Positions 11,801 to 26,052 of a stretch of 64,000 nucleotides of DNA are shown here, one piece after another. Every line of letters starts with the position of its first letter. The first letter of the stretch is position 1. The DNA comes from Rhea pennata (taxonomy: Eukaryota > Chordata > Aves > Rheiformes > Rheidae). The notes under the pieces were generated by a model. The model did no database searches, was not told where the DNA came from, and saw nothing but the letters and a program-made list of their open reading frames with translations. Position numbers and translations under genes: made by a program. The DNA is taken from the NCBI RefSeq assembly GCF_028389875.1, contig NC_084663.1:214606876-214670875 (forward strand), read 5' to 3'.

Positions 11801-14800
11801 GCTCTGACTGTCTGAGCTGGCATCTTCAGGCTGCTTCTACTCCATCTGCAAACATTTAACCCTTGTGTTCAATCATTTCCCTTTGAGGAGCTTCCTCATT
11901 CCTCTGCAATTTCCCTTTTCTTTTTGCAATTAAACACTGCAGTACTGTTCGTTCTTTTTTTTCCTTGCATTACTCCTGCAAATACTTCACAGTCACTGAG
12001 CCTCTTCTGCTCTATTGGAATTACTTACTAACCATGGCCAGGGCACCGGTTCAAACACCAGCAGGGTTTTGGATGACACCAGTTTGAACCCTTCAGGATA
12101 ATGCCCAGGCATGGTCAACCCCATAGGTTGGTCATATGACCATCCTCTCCAAGGATGGAGCACACGCTCAGGGCTAAACTAGGGATTTCAGGACCTTAAA
12201 GGGTTTATAAGGGTTTAGCCATTAGTGACCCCTCCAAGGGAAAGCCCACAGCATCTTACAGCAGACTCATCCAGTGGACCAGCTCTGCCTGTGACTGTCT
12301 TGAGGAAAACGGACATGATTTTGTCTCAAAAGCAAAAACTATCAAAGAAAATACTTTCATTCAGAAAAAATACAGCCTACGCCATCCCTGGCTGGGGGCA
12401 TGATCTCACCACGGTCAGCATCTTCCCAAGGCAAGACCGGAGGAGACAGTAAGAGCTCGGCTGAATGGGTTGTCCTGGGAGACTTTCCCAAACATGTGAC
12501 AACAAGTTCTCCTGCAAAACCCAAGGGTGTGACCCTGATAGCTAAAGACCCACATATCAGAGCTGGTGGGAACCAAAGGGTAATGCAGGCAGGAAGAAAT
12601 TTCCATGGACATTTCTTGGCCAGGACCCAGGGTTTTGACCTGATGTTGTGGTCACCATGCTTTGGGACAACAGTACCCTCTGGCCGCACTTCTCCAGGGA
12701 CGATCTCTCCCTATTGTTACTCCTGCCAGCAGACTCCTGGCATGCAATGATTTTCCCGACACGTAGCCTCAGTCTAATTAGTCCGAGAGGAATATTTGTT
12801 CTAACTTTGCCCAGACAGAAGCCCAGACCAACTGGCCATGAGCCAGGAACTTAACTTCCCATTTTGAGCCCTGGAGAGTCTCAGTTCAGACTTTTGTAGC
12901 ATAACAAACACCCTGCCCTGACTGGCGACTCTGTCCATCATGTCTTGGCTGCTCAGGGCTTGGCAGCAGCAACAGGAGCTCATGCCTGTTTGCTCCAGAA
13001 GAAGAGAAATATGATGCTAAGGAGAAGCATCCATAACTTCTAGTGGTCCAGGACTTACAACACAACTCAGCTTGACCGTACATTTGCACCCCTAAGCTAA
13101 GTTATAGCCCTTTCTTCCAGGAAAGGTTGAAGTCTGGCTTGGCAGCATCTGGATTGCAGATCCCGGATAGTGTGGTATGTGGTGCAGAGCTGGAGAAAAA
13201 CAGGTGTTTGTGTCTTTACTGCATCCTCACGCTATTTCTTAGCCAAGATGACCTTTTTGACTCCCATTCTGACTGCTGTTGGTTTCATACCCCTGCAGCA
13301 AGCCAAGAAAGCAATTTGATGGTTGCATGTATAATGCAGCAGCCGTGCTGGGAGAAAAGAGCAAACCCAGGGTTGTAAAAGCATTGGCTCGTGTGGCTAC
13401 AACTAAAACCCTCCTCCTGGTGCAAAAAGTGTTCTGGGAAACGGCAAACACCCCTGGCGTGCAGCCAGCCTGCATGTGTCTCTTAGCAGGCTCAGTTCTG
13501 AGGGTCCCTGTGCTATGTGGCTATCTCAGAGGTCCAGAGCTGAACCCCTTTTTCTAAGCATTTGGCTTCCAGACTTGGCAGAGAATAGAGTGTGGGAGCC
13601 CTCCCTCCCCTAAAACTGCCTTCCCTGCCAGCAGCCTGTCTCCTTGCTGTTGTCCTGGGTGGCTGCAGGTTTTGAATGCAATCCAGACAGAAAGCAAAAA
13701 TGGAAACTCCCCAGGGCAGCCTGGACATGGAGGGGCAGGAGAGATCTGTCGGATGGAAAGGGAACAGCTTCTGATCTCTTGGTGGTTTTGAGCTGGCTCT
13801 TCCCATCTGGCTACAGACCAAGCAGCCTGGGCTTTGTGTCTGAGTAGTCACAGGGACAACCAGGACACAAAGCCAAGGGCAGCCTGACTTTGTGGGCTAG
13901 CCCTAAAGCGCCGTCCAGGTTTGTGTGTCTCCCCAGGCTCTTCTCCTCAAGCAGGGTCATTGCAGACACAGGTAAAGGCAGAAAGAGCTTCAGGAGTAGA
14001 ATAGATAGGATGAAACCCGATTCCCAGCTCCACCATCCCATCTTCCTCCTTATAGTCAAGACAAGTATGATGGCAAAGATGACATGTAATAAAGTAAATT
14101 GCAGTCAAGCGATGCCTGGGGAGGAGAGATTACTTCCTCTTCCTCCAAAGAGCTCAGCTCAGTGGTGAAGTTGTAAGAGGGGAGGGCAGGGTCTCTACCC
14201 AGCTGGATAGCTCTGTGTTCTGCAGGAGAAGGCTTCCTTGTGGGAGCATGAAAGGACAATTACTTGGCTTTGCTTGTATTTCTGCCTGTTTGCATGCAGT
14301 ATTTCTAAGGCACTGGTATTTCCCCAGTGCTCCCACTGTCCTAGATCGTGGGAGGTCACTGTAATTCAGCAGTAGGCAGCAAAGAGCTCTGTATAGTCCC
14401 AGTCCTTGACCTCAAATATTCAGTAGTCTCTAGCTGATACACTTTGTGATCTTAAGAGCTTGAAGCTAAGCTTGCGTTGTCTTTCGAAAACAAGCCCATG
14501 TTGGAGGAGTTGACAAACCACACAAGATCCTTCTCGATCCAAAGGGAAAAAGGAAGCAGGCTCATCCCCATGGATGTCTAGAGCTGCTTAGCACAAACAT
14601 AACAGCTCACCCAGGATGCAAAGAGCAATGTTTAAATTGAAAGAGATAGATAGGGAGGGAGGAGAGAAATGTTTGCATCAGTTGGGGCTCCCATGGCCTG
14701 TCTCTCTCTCCTGCTCTAAGTATTCTGCACCTGGAGAGACACCTGGAGAGATCTTCCAGCCAGCTAAAGATTCTGTAGAGAGATGGAGAAACACGTCCAA

Positions 14801-17800
14801 GCAGGTCATAAAGACTTTATGCATCACTCTTTGGAGCAGTGGTCACCTGCAGCTCTCTCTAGATGAGGACATGGGAGCTATTTCTGGTCCTTGGATGAAT
14901 TTTTAGCCAGCTATGCTACTGACATACCCTCAGGGCTACCTCTGCAAAGGAGGCTCCTTCTCTACTCTTACATGCTTTGCTCTAAACACCACAAAGCAAG
15001 CAGGACCCATGTGAGAGCTGAGGTCCCTGTGGTTGTGTGGTCAGTGCCTACATGCAGGGCACAGCACGTCCTGCCATGCACACACACCGCTGTCCTGTTT
15101 GCAAAAGCAGCCAGCCCTATTAAAGGGCTGTTTTTGCCTTTTCTGACTTCCTTGTACCACTTGCTCTCACTTCCCAGTGGAGCTCCTGAACCAAGGTGCT
15201 GGGACAGAATTATTTAGAGCAGTGACTTTTTATGCCCCAGGGATGCAAAGGGCAGCAGACCAAAGCAAATTACTTTGAACCTGCAGGTTCGGGGAGGCTG
15301 GCAAACCTGGACAGAGTGAAATCATTTATTATACTGATACGTATCATTTAACTCCTGGGGCACTAGACTCTGTCGTACTAGTTCTACCCAAATTCACACC
15401 ACACCCCCTCATCTGCATGCTATAAAGTGTCCGTACACATGGCTGAATGGATCTAACACAGGACAGCAATGACCAGACACAGCTATGTTTTGGTGTTTCC
15501 AAGGGAGGAAGAGAACGGCCTCTAATCCCAGTGCTGCCGGGTGGAGAAGGGGTCTTTGATTTCCAGTCAGGCTCTTAGATCATCTCCCAACCAGGCAGTT
15601 TTGCCAACTGCTGCTGTCCTGGCAAGGAACTGATCAGCAGCAGGTAGATCCAAGGGAAAAAGCTCTGCGTTTCAGTGTGTTGTCAACACTGTGATTTTAT
15701 CCTGAATGTCATTATAACAGTCAGGCAAAACTCCCACCTTGCATAGGAGAAAAATGTGTTTCCAGCTATCATAGTGGTGGAGAAAGACCTGGAAACCCCA
15801 GACCAATTCCTCCTAGCACAAAGACCTAAACAGCAGCAATGAGATTTCTTCTGAGCAGATTTATCTCCCTGGCCTAGCCTTGTGATTTTGGACCTGGCAG
15901 TGACCCCAAGGCTGGCAGCGTGTGTGCTTCCCCTATCTCTGGCACATCCCATGGTCACTCAGCCCCGCATGCGCCTTTATGGAGCTGAAATGTTTCCTTG
16001 CTTTGCAGCCCGGTGGGGTTGCCAAAGCCCATCCTCCAGAGCCGAAGAGTCATTGCCTCATGCACATTATCTCAGCCCAGCTCTCTGCATCTGTACCAGG
16101 CTTTATCTCCCTCCAAACAGCATATCCATGGCACTTACAAACTGGGAGCACGCCCCTTCTCTGCCAGCCAGTTTTGCAGGCTGCATTAATGTGATGGAGT
16201 GAATGAGGGACTTGGGGCAGGAAAAAGAAGATTATTCCCTGTTGCCTCTATTTTTTTGCCATTTCTCTTTGCACTGCCATGACCCAAAGAAGATTTTGGA
16301 GTTTTTTTCTGTTCAGTTTTGCAGTGTGGGGTTGTTGTTGCTTTGAGAGCATACTAGGGGAAGGATGTGCTTGGAAAAACATGACTGAGTCTACTTGCAT
16401 GGCTCTGGGCAAAGCTACTCTGTCTGTGCTCAGCCTTTGGGCTAACAGGCATTTAGGGTCTCCCAGGCGTTGGTAACAGCATTAAAGGCAATCAGGTGCT
16501 CTGATATTGCAGCTTAAAAGATGGGATGCTTAAGAATATGAGTCTGTGTCTTGTCCAGTATCAATTACAGAGGTTGCAGAAAGGACATTTGGCTCTTCTC
16601 TTGCATTGGTTGCAGAATATTTTATCAGCCAGGCGAGACTCTTGTCTCTCTGGTTTTATAGATGCAGAGATCAAGGCACCTGGGGGGAGGAATGCTGCAG
16701 GTTTCCAAGCAGATTGATTGCAGAGCCAGGCCCAGGAGCTACTTGAAGGCAAAGCTGGGGCCAGGCCAGCATGAATAAACCAGAAAGTTTCCTTCCTCCC
16801 CTGCTGCCAGCTGGGCTCAGAGACACAGGAGAAGATAAAATAACGCAGAGTAACACACCTGTGCTTAAAATACAGCAGTGACCCAGCAGTCACAAAGGTG
16901 ATGAATGTCCAACAAGCCTTTAAAGGCTTTGCCTTAACTCCACAAAGGGCTGCTAGCTATCTGAGTAGGACCAGCTGGTTGTGTTTGCTCCATAGCCACC
17001 TCGAACCTTCTCTCTTGACGTGCCGTTTTACCATTATTGCAGCTTTTATGGGCTTATTTGCTGCATTCCTGTGGCAGAAGTGCCTGGCTGTGTGCATGCA
17101 CACCCATGTGTATGTTTGGGAGCTTGCTGCTGGACTTGTGCTTGCTCCCAACCTTAGTCTGAGGCTTATTAACGTAAAAGCCCCAGGGTAGACACTGGCA
17201 ATGAGTTCAGCTGTGGGTTCCTCTTGAATTGAACCAGCGGCAGCACCAGATGATCTGGTCAGCTGCAGAGGATGGTAATTCTTGGGGGTTTCAATTCTTA
17301 AATCAGGAGGGAGTTTGCACACATTTTAGGCTGGATCCAAGAGGAATGGATGTGAGGTGCATGCAGGGAAGCCCTGCTAAAAGAGAGGGACCTTCAGCCC
17401 CTTGCATGCAAAGCAATGCACGGCGCCAGGGTTGCAGCTTTGCTTGAGTTGCTCTCTTTGCTTATCTGCAGTGGGTGAAAGGTGCAAGATGTCACTGGAC
17501 ATGTTGAGCAAAACAGTCGTGGAGAGGCAGCACAGACTGGAGTCGATGAATGGTGAGAACAACACTGTTTGGACTAAACAGGAGACAGATTAGAGCTGTT
17601 CAAGGCCCTGAGAAGGCCGGTCTCACTCTGGTAGGAGCAAGGCGGGAGAGCACAGTGCTGAGAGCTGAGGGCCCGGTTCTGACATCCCACAGTAGGACGG
17701 GGGCCAGTTGCCTGGGATCTGCTCTGCCTGCTATTGCTATTGGCCAGAGGCCAAGGACCAAGCATGCGTTTTGGCTGTAATTGCTGAACATCTAGTGATT

Positions 17801-18029
17801 TTTAGCATTCTTGTGACGGCCTGAGAGCCCCACCAAACCTTTATCATCAGGAAGAGCTGAGCATTGCCCTTTGAGAACCAGGTCCCTGATGGGGCTCTGC
17901 ATCCCCCAAATTTGCATCCAGGAGCTAATGTGCTGGAGGCATGAGACATCCATGGAAGGGAAATAGGTAGCCTCTTCTTGCAGTGAATCTCCCTGCAGCC
18001 TTCACCTCTGCCACATCCCTGGTCAATTA
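8836..18029. other. Intergenic, no gene recognised
   Basis: No convincing exon, RNA gene or intact transposon is seen. Two pieces stand out in base composition and are candidates for conserved non-coding DNA. At 9,500-9,740 CpG dinucleotides are frequent in an otherwise CpG-poor area. At about 10,880-11,180 there are many A/T-rich homeodomain-like words. Confidence 0.55.
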
Positions 18030-18110
18030 ACCAGCCCTGCCTGAGCAGAGAGTTGGTCTAGATGATCTCCAGAGGGCTTGCCAGCCTGAGTAATTCTGTG
18101 ATTATGATTT
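18030..18110 (+). mobile_element. CR1 LINE 3' end fragment
   Basis: The words 'ggtctagatgatctccaga' and then 'attctgtgattatgatt' match, with decay, the 3' terminal segment seen in the younger copy at 25,245-26,052 (same order: 'tagatgatctccagaggtc' then 'attctatgattctgtga'). This is a severely 5'-truncated insertion, the usual state of CR1 in birds. Confidence 0.65.
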
Positions 18111-19924
18111 ACTTAAGTCAGTACTTTCTTTCCAACCTCTATTTCATTTGTTCTTCTGCCAAACCAGCCTTAGCTCCATCCTTCATGTAAGCCATCAGAC
18201 TTCAAATTCAGGAGTTACCTTGGTTCAACTAGAGAGGCTATTGCCATTAATAATAGCAGCCACTGAGATGGCATAGCCTGGGGAGGAACCATCTAAAGCA
18301 AAGCAAGCACGACAAATGTACTTCTGTGTATCGTGGATGAAGCTCCAGATTCATCCTCATCTCACTTTCCGTGAGTATGAAATGACTGAATATTCTCCAG
18401 AACAGCGCTTATGGGAATTATAACTTAACTCTCTTGAAAGCCTCGAGTTTGATGTTTTCCACAGCCTGGCCTGGATAACATATTTAAGCTGACTGGGATA
18501 CTGAACCTGACTTGGATAAATGTCGATCCCTCTCCCAGAGGAAGGTGGATTCATCTATCTTAATTTCAGCAGGTAAATGTCAACCCAGACTGTGAGCTGG
18601 GCCTCCAGGGCTGGCGAGAAGGACAATTCAAAGGATGACAGATCCCATCTCCAGGGAGATAAGATGAGTTGCTCTCTAGAGTTTTTTGATTTTCCCCATC
18701 ATCTAGAAGAAGCCTTGAGACTCACATATGGGCGCTTTAAAACACAGTTGGCCTCATCAGATGAAAATGAGGTATCTAGGATTTATGTCCGTCTGATGTA
18801 GCTACCTGGACTCTCCATGAAGTAGGTTCTTCCAGGTGTTGTTCATCCTTCCCAAAGCAGCTCAGAGCCCATGCTGAGCCTGGGCCACCTCTCCAAACCT
18901 GGCATGTATCCACTGTCCGCAGGCCCATCTCTAACCAGAGAAGGCAGTAATTTCCCCCCTGTGGTGATCTTGGCAACTAGTCACTGTGCCCAGATGTTTG
19001 TCAGGCAGCAACTCCCTCGCCTCCTCTACTCTACAAGAATGCTGACATCTCCTTCAGCTGTGTTAACATCTGGGCTTTGCTCTCCTGGAGGGACATCCAA
19101 ATCTGAGGACAGAAGTTCATTCACTTCAGCATGAGCTTTTAATCTCTGATCTAAGGACTACCACGTAGCGCACGTCTTCTGCAACAAGTCTGGACATTGA
19201 CGGAGATTTACTGGGGAATGAGTGGGGAGGAAGGACTGAAGGAGGCTGTTGTTTGGCTATCAGCACTACCCTGTGCCACAGGTATCACGAGGGACCACAG
19301 CTGCCTAACTCACCCTGTCCACAGCAGGGCTCCCCACATGAAGTGAAGCAGGTCTACCAGAAGGGGCTGCAGGGGACTGCTCAAAATACTGTGTGGTAGG
19401 TAGGAGAAAGTCTCATGTAAGGTCTTAGAAAGGGTTGACATTAACAGCAAGCAGCAAAGAACACCATTAGTAGTGTCACTTGAGGGAGTTTGTCCTCCTG
19501 AGTTTACCTGCTAGCAAGTGAGTCTTATTCCTAGGGAAATTTGGAGTTATTTTCTCCTGCAAAACCATGATTTCTAGTATGTCTCTTGGAGAGGCCAATA
19601 AAATCAAGAAAGAAGCTGCAAACTATGTCTTGTGCAAGCAGGTGTCCAGCTCTCAGGGCCTAGGAGAGCTCTGGCTTGAGTTTGCCCATCCATCAGGCCA
19701 AGGCAGCAGAGTATTGGTTGTTCCCAGTTGCTAAATAAAAGTGCACACAAAAACAGACACTCTATTTCTAGGATTCAGAAATTACCAGTGAAAGTAGGGA
19801 ATAAGGTTAAAAGGAAAATATGTTTTCTTCTCTGTCTAGATGGCTGTTTCCAGCCTGCCATTCTCCCCCTCCACCTCGCATGGGAGCAGACAGAGCACGG
19901 GGCAGTGTGCTCATCTCAGCATGC
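18111..19924. other. Intergenic, no gene recognised
   Basis: Only short open frames. AATAAA words at about 19,599 and 19,734 have no supporting coding sequence upstream and are taken as chance. Confidence 0.5.
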
Positions 19925-20035
19925 CTGAGGTTTCTCCTCACCAGGTTCATGATTTCGCATTTCTCTTTGCTGAACTTCAAGAGGTTCCTGGTGGCCCATT
20001 TCTCCAGCCTATCTTAGTCCGTCTTAATCCCTCCA
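19925..20035 (-). mobile_element. Old CR1 LINE fragment, minus orientation
   Basis: The stretch 'gctgaacttcaagaggttcc' then 'cccatttctccagcct' is the diverged reverse complement of the CR1 segment at 30,680-30,735 in this same window (there 'tggagagttgggcagagagg' then 'aacctgctgaggttcaac'). It lies in the ORF2 region of CR1 and carries no usable frame. Confidence 0.6.
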
Positions 20036-23000
20036 CATCAGGCCCATGAGGGTCACCAAGATCAGACATGGTCTTATGATGGCTGGGCAGGACCGTGGGG
20101 ATGGGGCCAAGGCCAGGCTAGGCAGTCACCTACAAGTCAGGGTCTGGATCAGCAAGACTCATGGCCAGGCAGAGACACGGTCATGGCAGGGCTGGAGGCC
20201 AGCACTGCTGTGGTGCCATGGAGCAGGGACTGACAGTTGAGCTGAAATGGGGTCCTCAGTCTGCGAAAGGTGGAGTGAGGCCCCAGGGGAGGCTGCTTAG
20301 GATTATTAAAGCCAATTAGCGCCATCAGAGCCCTGATATGTGTCTTTTCTCCCAAGTGGGAAGTGGTCACAAGGAGGAGGGAGCAGATGTGGAGGTGGTC
20401 CCAATTTCTTGACGACTCGGTCAGTGGTAACTGGTCATGTGCTGAAAATCATAGTGACTGAGAGGCTAGAGTTCAAGAAGGGATTTTTCATCTGACGGGG
20501 GCATGGAAATCTGCATGAAAAGCTTTTACGGAGGCTTGGACTCAGTTTCTCTGCCCACAGCATGCTGCTTTAGCTGAGACAAGAGTGACTCCATCCAAAA
20601 AGAGCCCATAACTCCAGACATGAGGATCTCATTTCTATTTCCTTCAGCTCTTTGTCTTGCAAACAGTCATGGGATACACTTCCTCTCCTTCGTGCATGGT
20701 CGATACCTGCAGAACGAGGGACCTGTCTCAGCCAGGACCTTGCAGCAGTCTTGCCCCGTCTGATTTCTAGCCATGACGCTTGTGATGGCTCTGTGCAGGC
20801 TCGGGAACAACGAAAACAGTCTAGCCTCCCATTGTCCTTCCATGGGAATTTCAATGGAAACAAAAGTGTAAGAAGCCAGCCAAAAGGAAATACTCCAAAA
20901 AAGAGATGTCAAGGCAGATCTTAAGAACTATATACAAACCACCCAGCATCCTAGAGCGGGAATAAAGAGGGAAACAACTACAAAAATGGACAGCTTTACT
21001 ATTTAAAACAGCCTGAATCATTTCTGCTGACAAGAACAAACAATTGTTACTCATTTCGCTTGAGAATAGGTACCATGACCTTTGTGAGCCTGCAGGGCAG
21101 GGCTGTGTTGTCCAACGTCGTGCCAGGTGATAGGCATGGTGGATGGAAGAGGGAGGCAGAGAAAATGCCCAAAGCAGCTTTCCAAGCCAGGGATGCCTGT
21201 GCTGGGCTGGGGTCCGCCTCCAAAGCAAGCACATGTGGTCTGTCTCCCCACAGTACCCAAGTACCTTTCAGGTCCAAGATTTTTCTTCATGGCATCCCTC
21301 AGCAGTGGAGATGTCCTGCTAACTCCACTCTCCTTGGGAAGCTAAGGGCCTGGAGTCCAGGTCAATGGAAGGATCAGCAACTGTTATGGCAGTAGTGAGG
21401 TTTTTCATCTTTTCCAGTTGCATTTAGGGTCATCTTCAGAGGTTTCTACCTAGCAGGCAGCTGGTCCCTTCTGATGTGGATTTCCAGCAGATTTGGGAGG
21501 AGTAGAGATGTTACCCTGTCCCCACTCAACGCTCTGATTTCTGTTGTTCTTCCTGCCCCCATGGCCTGTCCTGTCCTCCTGTCCCCACGTCCTGGTGGAA
21601 AGCTGTGATCAGCAAACCAAGAGGGTGTTGACAGCCGTACGGGAAGAATCTGCTGATGCCTCTGCTTCCGGGAGACGCATTTGATCTCTTTTCCAAGACT
21701 GTGTGGATTTTAACACAGAATAATTCACAAAGCTTGTCTAAGGTCACTGCTTTTGTGTTTGCCTTGGAGCAGACCATAGCATGAGTCATAAACCACTTAC
21801 TGTTTGTTTAATATACCAATTCCGGCTCTATCAAATCTAAAAGAGGGAAGTTAATTCGTAGTCCAAATCAATTTCATTAAATTGCCTGAGGAGGAGGAGG
21901 AAGAGAAGGGGAAACCAGTCATTTCAGAGTTAACGATGCCGTATCAGCTAGTCATTTCATGTTGTCTGCTGATGTGAACACGTGTTCCTCACGCAACCAT
22001 CCTAGGACCTACACGGACACAAACCACTGAAGACAACTGTTTGGAAGATGCCCAAAGAAATCAGCTTGTCTGCACACGGCTCCCAGCATAGACTTCTCTG
22101 AAAAGCGAACAGTGACGACTCCTATACCTGGAGGCCTTCCTGTATTAATACCTGAGACGCGGTGAGGGTGCGGAGGAGGGATGGGGGGGGCAGTCTGCTG
22201 AAATGCAAGTAAGAGCAAGGAAGAGGGAGAAAAGCAAATGAAGGGACACATCCAGCTGCCAGCAGGGTGGTAGTCAAGCCCTTGGGTTGTGCTGGTTGTC
22301 TGCAGTCAAGAAGCCTTCTACAAATGTGAACGCTGCAGAGGTAGATGCTATCTCTGGAGGCCACAAACTTGACTTAGGGAAGGGCCATCATGGATCATTG
22401 CTGTCCATGGACTCATGGACCATGTGGTGTTTCAAAAATACCTGGAACCAGATGCTTTCCAGAGCATTTGTATGTTTACTCTGGAACATCTTAACCACAC
22501 AGGATGCAGCTCATCCCTTCCACAGTGACTGAGAAAGCCAACATGAGATGGGACTCCCAGGGGCATCATGCCTCAAAGTCTCAATTAGTGAAGAGTTGTT
22601 TGTACCCATTCTTATCCTGGTAGAGAGATCCACTGTTAGAAAACTCTTCTGTGTTAAAAAACAGATGTCAAGATGCCCCGCAGAAGGAGGTTTAATGACA
22701 CGCTTGACTCTGGCAGGCTGGTAGCAGCCCATGCCCTTGGCCTCTGGAAGACAAAGTCCAATTGACTGCTGATACTTTGTGCTCAGAGAGACACATCTTG
22801 GTGAGGTCCAGTCTGGACCAAAGAGGTTCAAGCCCACCAGCTGCTACAAGTGCTACCAATTTCAGGAGAACTGCAGCTGAAGAGGAGATGGCACATGCTG
22901 ATCCCAAGCATGACATGAAGGGATCAGAGCTGGAGAAAGCATAACTACATAAAGGAGGGCAGTTGCATGGCCCTGGGCACCAGAAGGTTTGACTAGAGCT

Positions 23001-25244
23001 ATGCTTATGGTGTAAATGAAAGCCCCCAAGAGCAGCAACACCGTCACTGGATATAGAACCTAGACATCCTCACCAAACAGATCATGTTTCTGACTGCTCC
23101 AGTGTCCACCTCTCAGCAACGTGGTTTTGGTCTTGAAGACAACACCTGTACCTCTGTCCCCTCCTCAAACGGCAACATATATCTATGCTTTCAAATACGG
23201 CACAGTAGCATCAACGTGCAGGAGATTCAGCTCAAACCTTCCTGGAAGCTGTGCCAGCTTCTCGTATATGATCCAGAATGTTTTTTTGGTTTTATTTTAA
23301 TTGTGTTTGTTATTGTTCAGTTTCCCTTAGAATAAGCTTTTCTGAGCATTCAAGAATAGAGAATCATGTAAAATAATAACAGGAAGGAAGTGAGAATATC
23401 TAGAATTGACGAGTATGTTAAATTAAACCTATTTCACAAGGGTTTTTTTCTATTTATGCCAAAGCTGCTTCCCCTAGCCCTAGTTTTTAACTTCAGGAGA
23501 GTAGCGAGGGAGGCACAGTGAAAAATGAGAGATTTGGAGTCATTTCCCAGCCCTGGCGCAGCTCCTGGTGACCTTGGACAAGCGGCTCCAAAGCAGAGAG
23601 CCAGTGACACAGGGGTGCCCACTGAGCAGAGCTCCCACCTCTTTTGGCCACTGAGAGCTTGGCTCAGAGTCATCTGGCCAAGCGCTCCTTAATTTTTGTG
23701 AGTATCCCCATGAAAAACGGTGGGGCCCATGGAGGGTTTCAATGAGGACAAATGCAGGGTCCCACTCCTGAGATGCACCATGAGCAAGCAGCCAGCCTGG
23801 GGTGATCAGTTAGACAGTAGCTTTGCAACCAAGGACTTGAGACCTCCTGGGACCCTTTGCAACCCCAGCTGTCCTGCAATTGCGTGATGTTGAAAAGCCC
23901 TGTGTGAATAACCAGTAACAGCAAGATCTGTTGCCAGAGTGAAAAATAAATTTAAAAATCAGACTTTGCCCATCCTTATGCTTGACTGGGATCCCCAGCA
24001 TTTCCAAACTAGATCAATAAAGAATATGTACATGCTGGCGCATTATTTTTGGCGTCACACTCCATGTTTTCAAGCAGCTGCTCTGCGAGCAGAGAGGGCT
24101 GGAAAGCCTGTCTCAAAGAAAGCCGCGATACTCCCACGGTCTCCCGGCCGCGGCGGACAGAGCTGTCCGAGACACGATAAATAACACAGGCCCTGCGATA
24201 ACATCGCCAGCGTGGGCAAAACTTGCTGTGTTTATTCAAATGAGGCCTTAATGGGTAAGGCACGCTGGCAAAACTAATTGTAAGAGATAACTAGTCGCCG
24301 GAGCAGCTGATGCTGGTTGTGTTTGCAATCAGTTAATCTCCCAGTATTGTGTCTTTAACCCAGGTTCCTACGGCCAGACTCAGCCATCAGCTGCAGTGAT
24401 TTAACACGCCGACGGCCTTGCCTTCTCCTGCTCCACCTTGGAAAGCAGATGAACTGCTGGCAATCTTAGAGCTGGCCGTTTTACCGCTAAAGCCTATATT
24501 ACGGCAGCTTCCACCCCACTGAGTTCAGTGCTCTCAGTTAGACACGCACAAAAAGAAAGGAATCAGCCAAAATAAAGAGTTTTAAAATGTGTGTTTCTTT
24601 CCTGGTACCTCTGGCTAAGCTGTCTGTTTGGCTAAAAGAAGATACGACCTTATTTGTGGGAAGAAAGCTGGGAAATTATACGTGGTAGAGAGGTCGATAC
24701 CCTGCTGAAAGGGGATTATCACTTGCAGCAGTGGTGCCGCGAGTTAAAATTACTCGGCTTTGCCCCGTGCCGAGCGCATGCCTGTGCCGCCTGCCGCCGC
24801 CGCCGCGGTGCGTGGGAACAAGATGATCTTGTTTGCAGTCAAAATCCCCTCCTCCCCCCCACCCTGCCGCGGAAAAACACTTTGCCTTCTTGTTTTTACA
24901 ACACATCCCGAACGGGACAGACCTGCTTTAACATTTTTGGCTTGGGCAGGTCTGGGGCTCTCAAAGTGGCACAGGAGGGCAAGGCGGCAGGCGGAGGGGC
25001 CCCGGGCGTGTGAGAGCCCCCAGCTTTGCCCTCGGTGGGGTTGGGGTCTGCAGGCGGCCAAAGCTGCCCACCGTGCTGATGAGAAATGGCTGTCGCTAGC
25101 CACTGGTGGCACTGGGCAAGCTGGGATTTGCTGATCAGAAAGCAAGTGTCCTGTGGCCTTCCAGGGCACCTGCCCTCTGAGGGTCTCAGAGCATTTAGGA
25201 TTTAGCCTTAGTCCACCAGCACCAACCCCTGCTCACTCCCTCCC
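20036..25244. other. Intergenic, no gene recognised
   Basis: No exon is recognised. About 21,780-22,140 and 24,180-24,560 look like possible regulatory islands. The second has GATAAC twice (24,197 and 24,286), GGCAAAACT twice (24,215 and 24,267) and a forkhead-like TGTTTATT between them. 24,760-25,060 is locally GC-rich. Confidence 0.5.
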
Positions 25245-26052
25245 TGTCTCCAGGGCTCAATACTGGGTCCCATCCTGTTCAACTTCTTCACCAATGACCT
25301 CAATGAGGGGACGGAGGGCATCCTCAGCAAGTTTGCAGGGGACACCAAGCTGGGAGGATTTTGTGGCTGACACACCTGAGGGCTGTACTGCCATTCAGAG
25401 AGACCTGGACAGGCTGGACAGCCAGCAATATGCCCGTGTGGCCAGGAAGGCCAATGGTCTCCTGGGGTGCATTAGGCAGAGTGTTGCCAGCAGGTCCAGG
25501 GAGGTGATCCTGCCCCTCTGCTCAGCCCTGGCGAGGACTCATCTCATGGACGTCCAGTTCTGGGCTCCCCAGGACAACAGAGACATGGAGCTACTGGAGA
25601 GAGTCCAGCGTAGGGCTACAAAGATGATCAGAGGGCTGGAGCACCTGCCCTGTGAGGAACGGCTGCGAGAGCTGGGCCTGTTCAGCCTGGGGAAGAGAAG
25701 ACTGAGGGGGGATCTCATCAATGTGTACAAGTACCTGAAGGGAGGGTGTCAAGGGGACAGGGACAAACTCTTTTCAGCTGTCCCATGTGACAGGACAAGA
25801 GGCACTGGGCAGAAATTGAAGCACAGGAAGTTCTGCCTGACCGTGAGGGGGAATTTCTTCCCTGTGAGAGTGACAGAGCACTGGACCAGGTTGCCCAGAG
25901 AGGTGGTGGAGTCTCCTTCTCTGGAGATCTTCAAGGCCCACCTGGATGCAACCCTGTCTGACATGCTGTAGGTGACCCTGCTGAGCAGGGGGCTTGGCCT
26001 AGATGATCTCCAGAGGTCCCTTCCAACCTTACTGATTCTATGATTCTGTGAC
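25245..26052 (+). mobile_element. CR1 LINE copy A, 5'-truncated, with internal deletion
   Basis: This is the 3' part of CR1 ORF2, the reverse transcriptase of a non-LTR retrotransposon. An open frame runs to the stop at 25,971 and carries the typical CR1 C-terminal text ([20 protein letters not shown], then [16 protein letters not shown], then [17 protein letters not shown]). The 3' end shows the avian CR1 signature, 'tgatctccagaggtccctt' and the 8-bp-like terminal words 'attctatgattctgtga'. Compared with copy B at 30,262-31,485 it lacks 165 bases (between 25,418 and 25,421), exactly 55 codons, so the frame stays open. The palm-domain part before about 25,360 is in another frame because of a break shared with copy B. 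It is a dead copy. Confidence 0.93.

Noticed and set aside
18357-19134. Short frames and AATAAA words at about 19,599 and 19,734 as a small gene
   Set aside because: No splice-compatible coding block and no recognisable protein upstream.
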